Positions 54,473-63,192 of a stretch of 64,000 nucleotides of DNA are shown here, piece after piece. Numbering within the stretch: the first letter of the stretch is position 1; every line of letters starts with the position of its first letter. This stretch comes from Paraburkholderia sejongensis. Its GTDB lineage: Bacteria; Pseudomonadota; Gammaproteobacteria; Burkholderiales; Burkholderiaceae. A model generated the notes under the pieces. It was not told where the DNA came from. It saw nothing but the letters and a program-made list of their open reading frames with translations, and did no database searches. The stretch covers positions 62,001 to 126,000 of the forward strand of contig NZ_JAJITD010000020.1 in assembly GCF_020880815.1 (NCBI RefSeq), given 5' to 3'. The translations under genes were made by a program, and so were the position numbers.

Positions 54473-55027
54473 TCAAGGCAACCGGTGTGCGCCGGAATCC
54501 AGTTGTTGCGCATTGCTCTGGGCGCCCGGGTCGTCCACGTGGACGTAAGCGGCGAGCGCCTCGGGGAGCAATGGTTTCATTGCGCGTACGCCTTCAACCG
54601 CATAGGGCCGCAGCAGCGCGTTGCGCCAGAATTCCTCTTTGGGCAATTCGGTCAAGCCTCCAAGGGCGACCAGAATCAGCACCAGAACGACCCCGCGTAC
54701 GAGGCCGAACATCAAACCGAGCGAGCGGTCCGCGCCGCCGAGGCCCGTGACCTGCACGAGGCGCGACAGCAGCGCGCTCACCACGCTTGCGACCAGCACC
54801 ACCCCGATCACCACCAGCGAAAACGCGATCAACCACTGAGTCAACGCGCCGCCCGGCCAGGTGGACGGAATGTAAGGGACCACGTAGCCCACGAACTCGC
54901 AAGCCAGCAAAAACGCCGCGATCCAGCCGATCAAACCGAACACTTCCGACAGCAATCCGCGCCACGCGCCGCGCAACGCCGATAAGCCGATCACCGCCAT
55001 TACAGCGTAGTCGAAGGCAGTGAACAT
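54473..55027 (-). CDS. cvpA: CvpA family membrane protein
   Basis: A 184-residue inner-membrane protein with four hydrophobic helices (about residues 5-22, 30-48, 64-88 and 103-125), starting FTAFDYAVMAVIGLSALRGA. In E. coli CvpA is needed for colicin V production and for bile/envelope resistance; its molecular action is not settled. Gene order cvpA-purF is conserved across proteobacteria. The SPOR gene ends 7 nt before it. Confidence 0.93.
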   Translation of the reverse strand: MFTAFDYAVMAVIGLSALRGAWRGLLSEVFGLIGWIAAFLLACEFVGYVVPYIPSTWPGGALTQWLIAFSLVVIGVVLVASVVSALLSRLVQVTGLGGADRSLGLMFGLVRGVVLVLILVALGGLTELPKEEFWRNALLRPYAVEGVRAMKPLLPEALAAYVHVDDPGAQSNAQQLDSGAHRLP

Positions 55028-55034
55028 CGCTGAC

Positions 55035-56009
55035 TTACTGTGCGCCGCTGCCGTTCGAGCCCGCCATCAGGCCGGCCCCGCGGACCTTCGCGATCGCTTC
55101 GGTGGCCGCCGCGCGGTCGGCGAACGGGCCGGCCCGCAGCAGCGTCAGCGTCGAGCCGTCGGCCTGCTTACGATGTTCGGTATATGCGGGCACGCCCGCC
55201 GCTTTCAACTTGGTAACCCAGTTGCGTGCGCTCGCCTCGTTGGCGAACGCACCGAGCTGCACCGCGAACCGGCTGCCCGGCGGCGAAGCCGGCGTACCGG
55301 AGTTCGCGTCCGCGCTGGCGGTGGTCGAATTGGTGTCGTCGTCCGAGGGGGTTGCGGCGGCGGGGGTTTTGGTTGGCTTCGCAGACGCCGCGGGTGCGGT
55401 GTTGACGGCGAGCGCCTGAGTCGGAGGCTTCGCGGCGGGCTTCGGCGCGGCGGCGGTGGCCGGCGCGGTGGCGGCGGTCGAGTTCGTGGCCTGCTTCGCG
55501 GCGTTTGCCTGAGTGGACTGCGTCGCTTGGGCGGACTGGGCCGTCTGCGCCGCTTGCGTTGCCGGCTTGGCGGCGGAAGCCGCCGCGGTCGCCGTGGTTG
55601 CCGGCGCAAGGCCCGATGCGGCGAGGCCCGCGTCGGCCGCCGGCGGATTGTCCGGCGCGACGCCAGCCTGCACGTCTTCGTTGGCGCGGGATTTAGCGAG
55701 CTTGGGCGCGGGGCGGCTGGGGATGTCGATCGAGATGTCGTCGGTGACGGGCTTCGGGTGCGAGTCCAGCACCATCGGCAGGATGATCACCGCAGCGGCG
55801 ACCAGCGCGATCGCGCCGACCAACCGGCGCCGCGCGCGCTGCTTTTCCGGCAACGTGGGGTCGAGCAACATCGCATCGGCATCGACCGGGCGCTCGGTGC
55901 GGCGGGTACGCCGCTCGACGCGCTCACCCCGGGCGGCCCGAGTGGAACTGGTGTTTGCGCCGCGCCGGCTAGGCGCGTCGTCTTTCTTGCCGAACGAGAA
56001 AATTCCCAT
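55035..56009 (-). CDS. SPOR-domain cell-division-type protein (DedD-like)
   Basis: A 324-residue bitopic membrane protein. A basic cytoplasmic part (residues 1-62) precedes one membrane helix (about 63-79, LVGAIALVAAAVIILPMVLD). A long periplasmic Ala/Thr/Pro/Gln-rich linker follows (about 100-245), and the C-terminal SPOR domain is RFAVQLGAFANEASARNWVT through TLLRAGPFADRAAATEAIAK. SPOR domains bind denuded peptidoglycan at the septum. This is the position of dedD between folC and cvpA in E. coli. No strong ribosome site precedes the ATG. Confidence 0.9.
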   Translation of the reverse strand: MGIFSFGKKDDAPSRRGANTSSTRAARGERVERRTRRTERPVDADAMLLDPTLPEKQRARRRLVGAIALVAAAVIILPMVLDSHPKPVTDDISIDIPSRPAPKLAKSRANEDVQAGVAPDNPPAADAGLAASGLAPATTATAAASAAKPATQAAQTAQSAQATQSTQANAAKQATNSTAATAPATAAAPKPAAKPPTQALAVNTAPAASAKPTKTPAAATPSDDDTNSTTASADANSGTPASPPGSRFAVQLGAFANEASARNWVTKLKAAGVPAYTEHRKQADGSTLTLLRAGPFADRAAATEAIAKVRGAGLMAGSNGSGAQ

Positions 56010-56038
56010 GAATCGCTTGGTTCGAGCCTGATGCCCGC

Positions 56039-57349
56039 TCAGTGTTGCTGCGATTTCCGGTAGGCCATCACGCCTGCTACCGTATAGAAACTGCCGAAAA
56101 CGACGATTCTATCATTCTCTGACGCACGTTTTAGCGCGTCCTGGAAAGCTTGGGCCGGTGTTTCGTAACGCGTGATGCTGCTGTCCGCGCCATCTTCGAC
56201 GCCCAACTCACGCAGCGTCGTTTCGAGTTCCTGCGCCGACGCGGCGCGCGGGGTCGGCAGATCAGTCACACACCAGTGATCGATCTCGCCTTTCAGATGA
56301 TTGAGCACGCCGGCGATGTCCTTGTCGCGCATCGCGCCGAACACCGCGTACGTGTACGGGAAGAAGCCCATGTTGCCGAGATTCTGACCGAGCACCGCGG
56401 CCGCGTGCGGATTGTGGCCGACGTCGAGCACGACCGACGGCTTGCCCGGCAGCACCTGGAAGCGTCCTGGCAGGTCCACGTTGGCGATGCCGAGCCGGAT
56501 ATCCTGCGCCGACACCGGCAGCCGGTCGCGCAGCGCTTCGAGCGCCGCCAGCGCCGCCGACGTATTGATCAGCTGATTCGCGCCGCGCAGCGACGGATAC
56601 GCGAGCGCCGAGCGGCGCATCGTCGGGCCAACGTAGCTCCACTGCTGCCGTTCGCTGCCGGCCTGCCCTTCGTAGCGGAAATCGCGGCCAAACAGCCACA
56701 GTTCGGAGCCGACTTTTTCCGCGTGATCGATCAGCGATTGCGGCGGCACCGGATCCGCGCAGATCGCCGGTTTGCCCGGGCGGAAAATGCCGGCTTTTTC
56801 GAAGCCGATCTTTTCGCGCGTATCGCCGAGGTAATCGGTGTGATCGAGGTCGATGCTGGTGACAATCGCGCAATCGGTATCGAGGATATTGACCGCGTCG
56901 AGACGGCCGCCGAGGCCCACTTCGAAAATCACCGCATCGAGGCTACGCGATGCGAACAGGCTCATGATCGCGAGCGTCGTGAATTCGAAGTAGGTCAGCG
57001 AGACCGTTTCGGCGAGGCTCTGGCGTGCGGCTTCGACGGCTTCGAAGTGCGGCAGCAGTTCGGCGTCGCTGGCCATTGCGCCATTGATGCGTGCCCGCTC
57101 GTTGAACGACAGCAGATGCGGCGACGTGTGGCAGCCGACCGTGTAGCCCGCGCGCAGCAGAATCGCTTCCATGATCGCGCAGGTAGAACCCTTGCCGTTG
57201 GTGCCGCCGACCGTGATGATCGGGCATGCGAACGACAACTGCATCGCGTCGCGGACCTGGGAGATGCGCCCCAAACCCATGTCGATGCCGACCGGATGCG
57301 CGGATTCAAGGTGCGTGAGCCACGCGTCGAGGGTGGGGAATGTCGTCAT
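56039..57349 (-). CDS. folC: Bifunctional dihydrofolate/folylpolyglutamate synthase
   Basis: Adds glutamate to dihydropteroate and to tetrahydrofolate. The 436 residues carry the Mur-ligase-like ATPase: P-loop VGGTNGKGSTCAIM (about 47-60), SPHLLSFNERARINGA, the omega-loop region and the second motif SIDLDHTDYLGDTREKIGFE. PSVVLDVGHNPHAA in the C-terminal domain is the FolC hallmark. It follows accD across a 308-nt gap with hairpins, and the SPOR gene follows closely. Confidence 0.97.
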   Translation of the reverse strand: MTTFPTLDAWLTHLESAHPVGIDMGLGRISQVRDAMQLSFACPIITVGGTNGKGSTCAIMEAILLRAGYTVGCHTSPHLLSFNERARINGAMASDAELLPHFEAVEAARQSLAETVSLTYFEFTTLAIMSLFASRSLDAVIFEVGLGGRLDAVNILDTDCAIVTSIDLDHTDYLGDTREKIGFEKAGIFRPGKPAICADPVPPQSLIDHAEKVGSELWLFGRDFRYEGQAGSERQQWSYVGPTMRRSALAYPSLRGANQLINTSAALAALEALRDRLPVSAQDIRLGIANVDLPGRFQVLPGKPSVVLDVGHNPHAAAVLGQNLGNMGFFPYTYAVFGAMRDKDIAGVLNHLKGEIDHWCVTDLPTPRAASAQELETTLRELGVEDGADSSITRYETPAQAFQDALKRASENDRIVVFGSFYTVAGVMAYRKSQQH

Positions 57350-57657
57350 CGGGTGAATCTTGAGTGAATCGCGGTGGTGCGCGGGTGGTTCTGGGTACTT
57401 GCTGCGAATGGGGGGCGGCTGTTTGCCTTAGCATAGGCCGCCGTGCGCAGTTTATGCGCACAAACCCGCCAGCGCGGCCGCCCTCGGTTCGGGCCTGAAT
57501 CGCCGCCGCGTCGCTATGCGAGCGTGATTATCCTGGAAATGACAGCGCGCCGCTTGATTGCTCACGCGGCGCGCTGTTTTTAACTGTTCTTGCTGGCGGA
57601 CACCGCGCGTCTATCGCGATGTCCCACCGTGTGCGGAGAAAACGATGCCGTCCGGCT
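57350..57657. other. Intergenic region folC-accD with two inverted repeats
   Basis: This 308-bp gap contains a perfect GTGCGCA/TGCGCAC repeat (57443-57461, 5-nt spacer) and a longer hairpin at 57542-57577. No gene or small ORF with a ribosome site is seen. A promoter for folC may lie here, but I cannot place its boxes. Confidence 0.45.
57542..57581 (+). terminator. Hairpin with T-tract, oriented against the flanking genes
   Basis: ACAGCGCGCCGC (57542-57553) pairs exactly with 57566-57577 across a 12-nt loop, and on the plus strand runs into five T residues (57577-57581). All genes here are on the minus strand, where no T-tract follows. It could stop antisense transcription entering accD, or act weakly after accD. 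Confidence 0.5.
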
Positions 57658-58530
57658 TTACGCGACGGCGTCGGCCGGCTGATGGCTCAACAGCGCCAGC
57701 AATTGCGCGATTTCTTCGCGCAGCTTGCGGCGGTCGACGATCATATCGATCGCGCCCTTCTGCAGCAGGAACTCGGCACGCTGGAAGCCTTCCGGCAGCT
57801 TCTCGCGCACGGTTTGCTCGATCACGCGCGGGCCGGCAAAGCCGATCAGCGCCTTAGGCTCGGCGATCACGACGTCGCCGAGGAACGCGAAACTCGCCGA
57901 CACGCCGCCCATCGTCGGATCGGTCAGCACGGAGATGAACGGCAGCTTGGCTTCGGACAGCTTCGTCAGCATCGCAGTGGTTTTCGCCATCTGCATTAGC
58001 GACAGCAGGCTCTCCTGCATCCGCGCGCCGCCCGAGGAAGTCACGCAGATAAACGGCACTTTCTGTTCGAGCGCGTTCTGCGCGCCGCGCGCGAAACGCT
58101 CGCCGACCACCGAACCCATCGAGCCGCCCATGAACGAGAACTCGAAGTTCGCGACGACCACCGGCAGCGTGTGAATCGCACCGCCCATCACGACCATTGC
58201 GTCGGTTTCGTCGGTATCGTCCATCGCCTCTTTCAGGCGTTCGGGGTACTTGCGGCTGTCCTTGAACTTCAGCGCATCGACCGGGACGATTTCCTGGCCG
58301 ATTTCGTAGCGGCCTTCCGGATCCAGCAGGCTGTCGAGCCGCTCACGCGCGCCGATGCGCATGTGATGGTCGCACTTCGGGCAAACATGCAGATTGGCTT
58401 CGACGTCGTTGCGATACAGCACCGCTTCACACGACGGGCACTTGATCCACAGGCCTTCCGGAATCCCCTTGCGGTTTTTCGGGTCGGTTTGTTTGATTTT
58501 CGGCGGCAGCAGCTTATCGAGCCAGCTCAT
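57658..58530 (-). CDS. accD: Acetyl-CoA carboxylase carboxyltransferase beta subunit
   Basis: With AccA, transfers carboxyl from biotin to acetyl-CoA to give malonyl-CoA for fatty-acid synthesis. The 290 residues start with the four-cysteine zinc ribbon, C31, C34, C50 and C53 (CPSCEAVLYRND... VCPKCDHH). The crotonase fold follows with ICVTSSGGARMQESLLSLMQ and DPTMGGVSASFAFLGD. It lies between trpA and folC, the conserved order in Burkholderia. Confidence 0.98.
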   Translation of the reverse strand: MSWLDKLLPPKIKQTDPKNRKGIPEGLWIKCPSCEAVLYRNDVEANLHVCPKCDHHMRIGARERLDSLLDPEGRYEIGQEIVPVDALKFKDSRKYPERLKEAMDDTDETDAMVVMGGAIHTLPVVVANFEFSFMGGSMGSVVGERFARGAQNALEQKVPFICVTSSGGARMQESLLSLMQMAKTTAMLTKLSEAKLPFISVLTDPTMGGVSASFAFLGDVVIAEPKALIGFAGPRVIEQTVREKLPEGFQRAEFLLQKGAIDMIVDRRKLREEIAQLLALLSHQPADAVA

Positions 58531-58608
58531 AGGGAATCCTTCTGGGTCAGCGATCGCGCGAACGGCGGGACTAGCCCGCCGCTCACGTTACCGCGACAAA
58601 AATAACTG

Positions 58609-59421
58609 TTATCGGGCAGTCGCGACGCTATCGAGCGCTTCGCGCACTTCGGCGACGAAGCGTTGCAGCGTCTCGGCAGCGACATCGGGCGCTGCCTGTT
58701 CGAGCAACTGGACGATACGGCTGCCGATCACGACGGCGTCGGCCACACCGGCCACCGCACGCGCCGTTTGCGCGTCGCGGATGCCGAAACCGACGCCCAC
58801 CGGCAGGGGGACGCGCGACTTGATGGCCGGGATTTTACTCGCGATGCTGGAAACGTCCAGATTTGCCGCGCCGGTGACCCCTTTCAGCGACACATAGTAG
58901 ACGTAGCCGCTGGCGATCCGGCCGACTTCGGCGATACGCTCGTCGGTCGAGGTCGGGGCCAGCAGGAAGATCGGATCGATCCCGGCAGATTGCATCTGTT
59001 GGGCGAAGTTCGCGGCCTCTTCCGGCGGGTAATCGACGACGAGCACGCCGTCGACACCGGCTTCCTGCGCTGCCTGCGCGAAGGCGTCGGCGCCCATCCG
59101 CTCGATCGGATTCGCATAGCCCATCAGCACGACAGGCGTCTTGTCGTCGGTTTCGCGGAAGCGTTTGACGTCGGCCAGCACATGACGCAGCGACACGCCG
59201 CGCGCCAGCGCGCGTTCGGACGACTGCTGGATCACCGGGCCGTCGGCCATCGGATCGGAAAACGGGACGCCGAGTTCGATCACATCCGCGCCGCCGGCGG
59301 CGAGCGCGTGCATGAATTCGACCGTGCGCGCCGGATCGGGATCGCCGGCCGTCATGAACGGGATCAAGCCTTTCTTACCCTGGGCGGACAGCGCGGCAAA
59401 CGTGTTCTTGATACGGGACAT
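58609..59421 (-). CDS. trpA: Tryptophan synthase alpha subunit
   Basis: Cleaves indole-3-glycerol phosphate to indole, which tunnels to TrpB. The 270 residues have the catalytic glutamate in VIELGVPFSDPMADGPVIQQ, the aspartate in DGVLVVDYPPEEA and the phosphate-binding glycines in SLKGVTGA and VGVGFGIRD. TrpA and TrpB are separated here by the methyltransferase gene (75 nt upstream). Downstream lies accD. Confidence 0.98.
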   Translation of the reverse strand: MSRIKNTFAALSAQGKKGLIPFMTAGDPDPARTVEFMHALAAGGADVIELGVPFSDPMADGPVIQQSSERALARGVSLRHVLADVKRFRETDDKTPVVLMGYANPIERMGADAFAQAAQEAGVDGVLVVDYPPEEAANFAQQMQSAGIDPIFLLAPTSTDERIAEVGRIASGYVYYVSLKGVTGAANLDVSSIASKIPAIKSRVPLPVGVGFGIRDAQTARAVAGVADAVVIGSRIVQLLEQAAPDVAAETLQRFVAEVREALDSVATAR

Positions 59422-59496
59422 GGAAATATTCTCGAATGGGGGCGATTGCGTTCAGTCCACGGCAATTTGCCGCCTGTTGGCGGTGCTTTGCACGCT

Positions 59497-60411
59497 TTAC
59501 TGCACTTCGGTCGACGGCTGCACTTTCGGCTTGGCCCGGCTTCGACGTGGTGCTGCGGGAGTGGCGGCGGCGCTCACGCGCTCGCGCGCGATCGCGCAAT
59601 AACTTTCGTTGATCTCATAGCCGACGAATTCGCGCTGGTGACGGACGCAAGCAACGGCGGTGGTACCACTGCCCATGAACGGGTCGAGCACGCGCCCGCC
59701 CTTCGGACAACTGGACAACACCATCCGCTCGACGATTTCCAGAGGTTTCTGGGTCGGGTGCGCGACGCGTTCGGCGTGCTGCCGATGCAATCGCGAGATC
59801 GACCAGACGTCCTTCGGGTTGTAGCCGATCTCCAACCACTTGCTTCCTTCGAACAACTTACGCGAACGCGCCTTCTTCGTGGCTGCATCGTACGGGATGC
59901 GGACGGGATCGAGATCGAAGAAATAGTCCTTCGCCACCGCGAAAAAACCGATGTTGTCGTGCACCGACGTGAAGCGGCGGGTGGTGCCGCCCATGCTCGG
60001 CACGCGCCGGTCCCAGATGATCTCGTTGACCATCACGAGCCTGGTCTTCAGGAAGCTGAAGATTTCCGGCGCGTACTGCCAGGTGCAGAAGATGTACAGC
60101 GAACCCGTCGGCTTGAGCTTCGGGATTGCCAGCTCGAGCCAACCGCGGGTCCAGACGAGAAATTCCTCGCCGGTCCGCATGTCGGAATCGTTGCCGTAGT
60201 CCTTGCCCAAGCCGTACGGCGGATCGCACACGATCAGATCGATCGAGCCGTCGGGAATATTCGCTGTATCGGTCAAAAAATCGCGGTTCAACAGCTGGAT
60301 GCCGGCCGGCACCTGCGCCAGTAAGGGTGCGGGTGCCGCGGCCGCCGCTACCGCGTCGGCCGGATTCGTAGTTTCAAGGGCCGGCTGCGGCTGGTCGAAC
60401 TCGTCACGCAT
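59497..60411 (-). CDS. Orphan site-specific DNA methyltransferase (beta class)
   Basis: A 304-residue amino-methyltransferase. The catalytic motif IV, CDPPYGLGKDYG (about residues 62-73), precedes the SAM-binding motif I, LDPFMGSGTTAVA (about 245-257), the beta-class order used by enzymes such as CcrM. HPTQKPLEIVERM is also typical. No restriction endonuclease gene is nearby, so it is an orphan enzyme likely to act on gene regulation or replication rather than restriction. It lies 9 nt after trpB and 75 nt before trpA. I recall an orphan methyltransferase at the same place in Burkholderia cenocepacia with epigenetic effects; its target site should be checked, not assumed. Low-complexity tails flank the domain. 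Confidence 0.92.
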   Translation of the reverse strand: MRDEFDQPQPALETTNPADAVAAAAAPAPLLAQVPAGIQLLNRDFLTDTANIPDGSIDLIVCDPPYGLGKDYGNDSDMRTGEEFLVWTRGWLELAIPKLKPTGSLYIFCTWQYAPEIFSFLKTRLVMVNEIIWDRRVPSMGGTTRRFTSVHDNIGFFAVAKDYFFDLDPVRIPYDAATKKARSRKLFEGSKWLEIGYNPKDVWSISRLHRQHAERVAHPTQKPLEIVERMVLSSCPKGGRVLDPFMGSGTTAVACVRHQREFVGYEINESYCAIARERVSAAATPAAPRRSRAKPKVQPSTEVQ

Positions 60412-60420
60412 CGTCGTGGC

Positions 60421-61614
60421 TCAGAACTGAATGCCCGATCGCTCCGCGACCGTATGCATATCCTTGTCGCCACGGCCCGACAGGTTGACCAGCAGGACCT
60501 TGTCCTTTGCCAGGGTGGGAGCGAGCTTGGTCGCGTAGGCAAGCGCGTGACTCGACTCGAGCGCGGGAATGATGCCCTCGATCCGGCAGCAATCGTGGAA
60601 CGCCTTCAGCGCTTCTTCATCGGTGATGCCGACATATTGAGCCCGATTGCTGTCTTTTAGCCACGCGTGCTCGGGGCCGACGCCCGGATAGTCGAGGCCC
60701 GCCGAGACCGAATGCGTTTCGATGATCTGACCGTTGTCGTCCTGCAGCAGGTACGTGCGGTTGCCGTGCAATACGCCCGGGCTGCCGCCGATCAGCGACG
60801 CCGCGTGGCGGCCGGTTTCGAGACCGTCGCCGGCTGCTTCGACGCCGATCAATTGCACCGAAGTGTCGTCGATATACGGGTAGAAGATCCCCATCGCGTT
60901 CGATCCGCCACCGACGCACGCAATCACCGCATCGGGCTGGCGGCCGGCGAGTTCGGGCATCTGCACCCGGCATTCGTCGCCGATCACGCGCTGGAAATCG
61001 CGCACCATCATCGGATACGGGTGCGGGCCCGCCACGGTGCCGATGATGTAGAAGGTGTTTTCGACGTTGGTGACCCAGTCGCGCATCGCTTCGTTCAGCG
61101 CGTCTTTCAGCGTGCGGGAGCCCGATTCAACCGGCACGACGGTCGCGCCGAGCAGTTTCATCCGGTAGACATTGGCGGCCTGACGGCGCACGTCTTCCGC
61201 GCCCATGTAGACCACACATTCCATCCCGAAGCGCGCGGCGATCGTCGCGGTCGCGACGCCATGCTGGCCGGCGCCGGTTTCCGCGATCACGCGCGGCTTA
61301 CCCATGCGCTTGGCGAGCAACGCCTGGCCGATCACGTTATTGATCTTGTGCGCGCCCGTGTGATTCAGGTCCTCGCGCTTCAGATAAATCTGCGCGCCGC
61401 CGAGCAGTTCGCTCCAGCGCTGCGCGTGATAAATCGGCGAAGGACGACCCACGAAATACTTCAGTTCGCGCTCATATTCGGCGACGAAGTCCGGGTCTTT
61501 CTGATATTTCTCGTATGAGTCGCGCAACTCCGTGAGCGCGGAGAACAGCGTTTCGGCGACGAACACGCCACCAAACTGGCCGAAGTGGCCTCTTTCGTCA
61601 GGCAAGTTGTACAT
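60421..61614 (-). CDS. trpB: Tryptophan synthase beta subunit
   Basis: A PLP enzyme that joins indole and serine to make tryptophan. The 397 residues start MYNLPDERGHFGQFGGVFVA. The PLP lysine is in LNHTGAHKINNVIGQALLAK and the phosphate-binding loop is GGGSNAMGIF. The ATG at 61612-61614 is preferred to a GTG three codons upstream because it is the family start. trpF lies upstream with a 58-nt gap. Confidence 0.98.
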   Translation of the reverse strand: MYNLPDERGHFGQFGGVFVAETLFSALTELRDSYEKYQKDPDFVAEYERELKYFVGRPSPIYHAQRWSELLGGAQIYLKREDLNHTGAHKINNVIGQALLAKRMGKPRVIAETGAGQHGVATATIAARFGMECVVYMGAEDVRRQAANVYRMKLLGATVVPVESGSRTLKDALNEAMRDWVTNVENTFYIIGTVAGPHPYPMMVRDFQRVIGDECRVQMPELAGRQPDAVIACVGGGSNAMGIFYPYIDDTSVQLIGVEAAGDGLETGRHAASLIGGSPGVLHGNRTYLLQDDNGQIIETHSVSAGLDYPGVGPEHAWLKDSNRAQYVGITDEEALKAFHDCCRIEGIIPALESSHALAYATKLAPTLAKDKVLLVNLSGRGDKDMHTVAERSGIQF

Positions 61615-61672
61615 GGTGATCACTCTTCTCAGAATGGCCGACGACCCTCATTGCGAAGGCCCGTGGCCAGAA

Positions 61673-62383
61673 TCATTCGACATCCGCCGCACGCACCGCG
61701 CGCACGAACGCCGCCATCCGGGCGTGATCCTTCACGCCCCGCGCGCCTGGTACTTCGATGCCGCTCGAGACATCGACCGCGTACGGGCGCACGCGATGGA
61801 TCGCATCACTGACGTTTTGCGTGTTCAACCCACCACTCAAAACGGCCCGACGCGCGAGCTCTGCTGGAATAAGTGACCAATCGAAAACCTTCCCGCCGCC
61901 GCCGTAGCCCTCGACATGCGTGTCGAACAGGAGGCCACTGGCAGCCGAATAATTGAACGCCGATTTTACCAAATCGGCCGACCGAGTATCCGCCGCCACC
62001 CGCAGCGCGCGCAACCAAGGCAAACCCGCAACGCCGGCAAGCGTCTCGCACTGCTCGGGCGTCTCGTCGCCGTGAAACTGCAGCAGCGTCAGGTTCACGT
62101 TGCTCGCGACTTCGCGAATCCAGTCCGGCGTCGCGTTGACGAACAGGCCGACCACCGACACGAACGGCGGCACGTCGTGCACGAGTTCGACCGCCTGGGC
62201 GACGCTCACCGAGCGCGCGCTCGGCGGATAGAACACGAGGCCGATCGCGTCGGCACCGAGATCGATCGCGTGGGCGACGTCTTCCGGCTTGGACAGCCCG
62301 CACAGCTTGATCCGCGTGCGATGCGGCACGCTTTGGCGGGCGGCCGCTTCGGTCTGGGTTACAGGGGTGTCGGCTACGTTCAT
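61673..62383 (-). CDS. trpF: Phosphoribosylanthranilate isomerase
   Basis: An Amadori rearrangement enzyme converting PRA to CdRP in tryptophan synthesis. The 236-residue TIM barrel has the catalytic cysteine in IKLCGLSKPED and the aspartate late in AVDVSSGIEVPGARGVKD; FHGDETPEQC is conserved. Starts at 62416 and 62404 are also in frame; the ATG at 62381-62383 overlaps the truA stop by ATGA and is preceded by GGAAAC, which supports coupling. Confidence 0.95.
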   Translation of the reverse strand: MNVADTPVTQTEAAARQSVPHRTRIKLCGLSKPEDVAHAIDLGADAIGLVFYPPSARSVSVAQAVELVHDVPPFVSVVGLFVNATPDWIREVASNVNLTLLQFHGDETPEQCETLAGVAGLPWLRALRVAADTRSADLVKSAFNYSAASGLLFDTHVEGYGGGGKVFDWSLIPAELARRAVLSGGLNTQNVSDAIHRVRPYAVDVSSGIEVPGARGVKDHARMAAFVRAVRAADVE

Positions 62384-63192
62384 GTTTCCGGTTGTTCGGT
62401 CCATACACTGCTCCACGGCACGCTGCCCGTCGCGGGGGCGGGCACGGCGAATTGCTCAGGATAGCCCACCTGCGCGAGGTACAAACCATCCGGCATAAAG
62501 GTCGGCGCCGCGCAGTCGCGACTGCGGCCCGCGAGCACCTCGGCCATCCAGTCGGCCGGCCGGCGACCGGCGCCGATCTCGATCAGACAGCCCATCAGGT
62601 TGCGCACCATGTGGTGCAGGAATGCATTCGCGCGAAAGCGGAAATGCACGAAGTTACCTTGTCGTTGCACGTCGATCTGATACAGATGCTTGAACGGCGT
62701 CTTCGACTGACATTGCGACGAACGGAACGACGAGAAGTCGTGTTCACCGATCAGATGCGTCGCGGCCTCGCGCATCGAGTCGACGTCGAGCGGCGTGTGC
62801 ACCCAGCCGGCGCGCGTCGTCAGCATCGGCGAACGCACTGAATTCACGTACAGCACGTAGTAATAGGTGCGCTCGAACGCGGAGAAACGGGCGTGGAAGT
62901 CGTCCGGCATCGGCTTCGCCCATTGCACGCCGATCGTCTTCGGCAGGAACGCGTTCGGACCGCGTACCCACGAGATGTCGGCGCGATCGAGTTCCGTATC
63001 GAAGTGCACGACCTGGCCCAGGCCGTGCACGCCGCGATCGGTGCGGCCGGCGACGATCGTCTGCACCGGCGTGCGCGTGAATTCGCGCAACGCCTTTTCC
63101 AGCTCGTCCTGCACGGTGTTGCCGTGCGGTTGCGACTGCCAGCCGGCGAACGCCGCGCCGTCGTACTGAACCCCTAATGCGATGCGCGTCAC
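62380..63192 (-). CDS. truA: tRNA pseudouridine(38-40) synthase TruA
   Basis: Modifies uridines 38-40 in the anticodon arm of many tRNAs. The 270 residues carry the catalytic aspartate in the motif AGRTDRGVHGLGQV and begin RIALGVQYDGAAFAGWQSQP. It starts with GTG (63190-63192), which overlaps the fimV stop by 4 nt, and ends overlapping trpF. The order fimV-truA-trpF is conserved in Burkholderiales. Confidence 0.97.
   Translation of the reverse strand: MTRIALGVQYDGAAFAGWQSQPHGNTVQDELEKALREFTRTPVQTIVAGRTDRGVHGLGQVVHFDTELDRADISWVRGPNAFLPKTIGVQWAKPMPDDFHARFSAFERTYYYVLYVNSVRSPMLTTRAGWVHTPLDVDSMREAATHLIGEHDFSSFRSSQCQSKTPFKHLYQIDVQRQGNFVHFRFRANAFLHHMVRNLMGCLIEIGAGRRPADWMAEVLAGRSRDCAAPTFMPDGLYLAQVGYPEQFAVPAPATGSVPWSSVWTEQPET

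Noticed and set aside
57443..57461. GTGCGCA/TGCGCAC inverted repeat as a folC operator
   Set aside because: The repeat is real, but no promoter boxes or related copy were found nearby, so no function is assigned beyond listing it in the intergenic entry.
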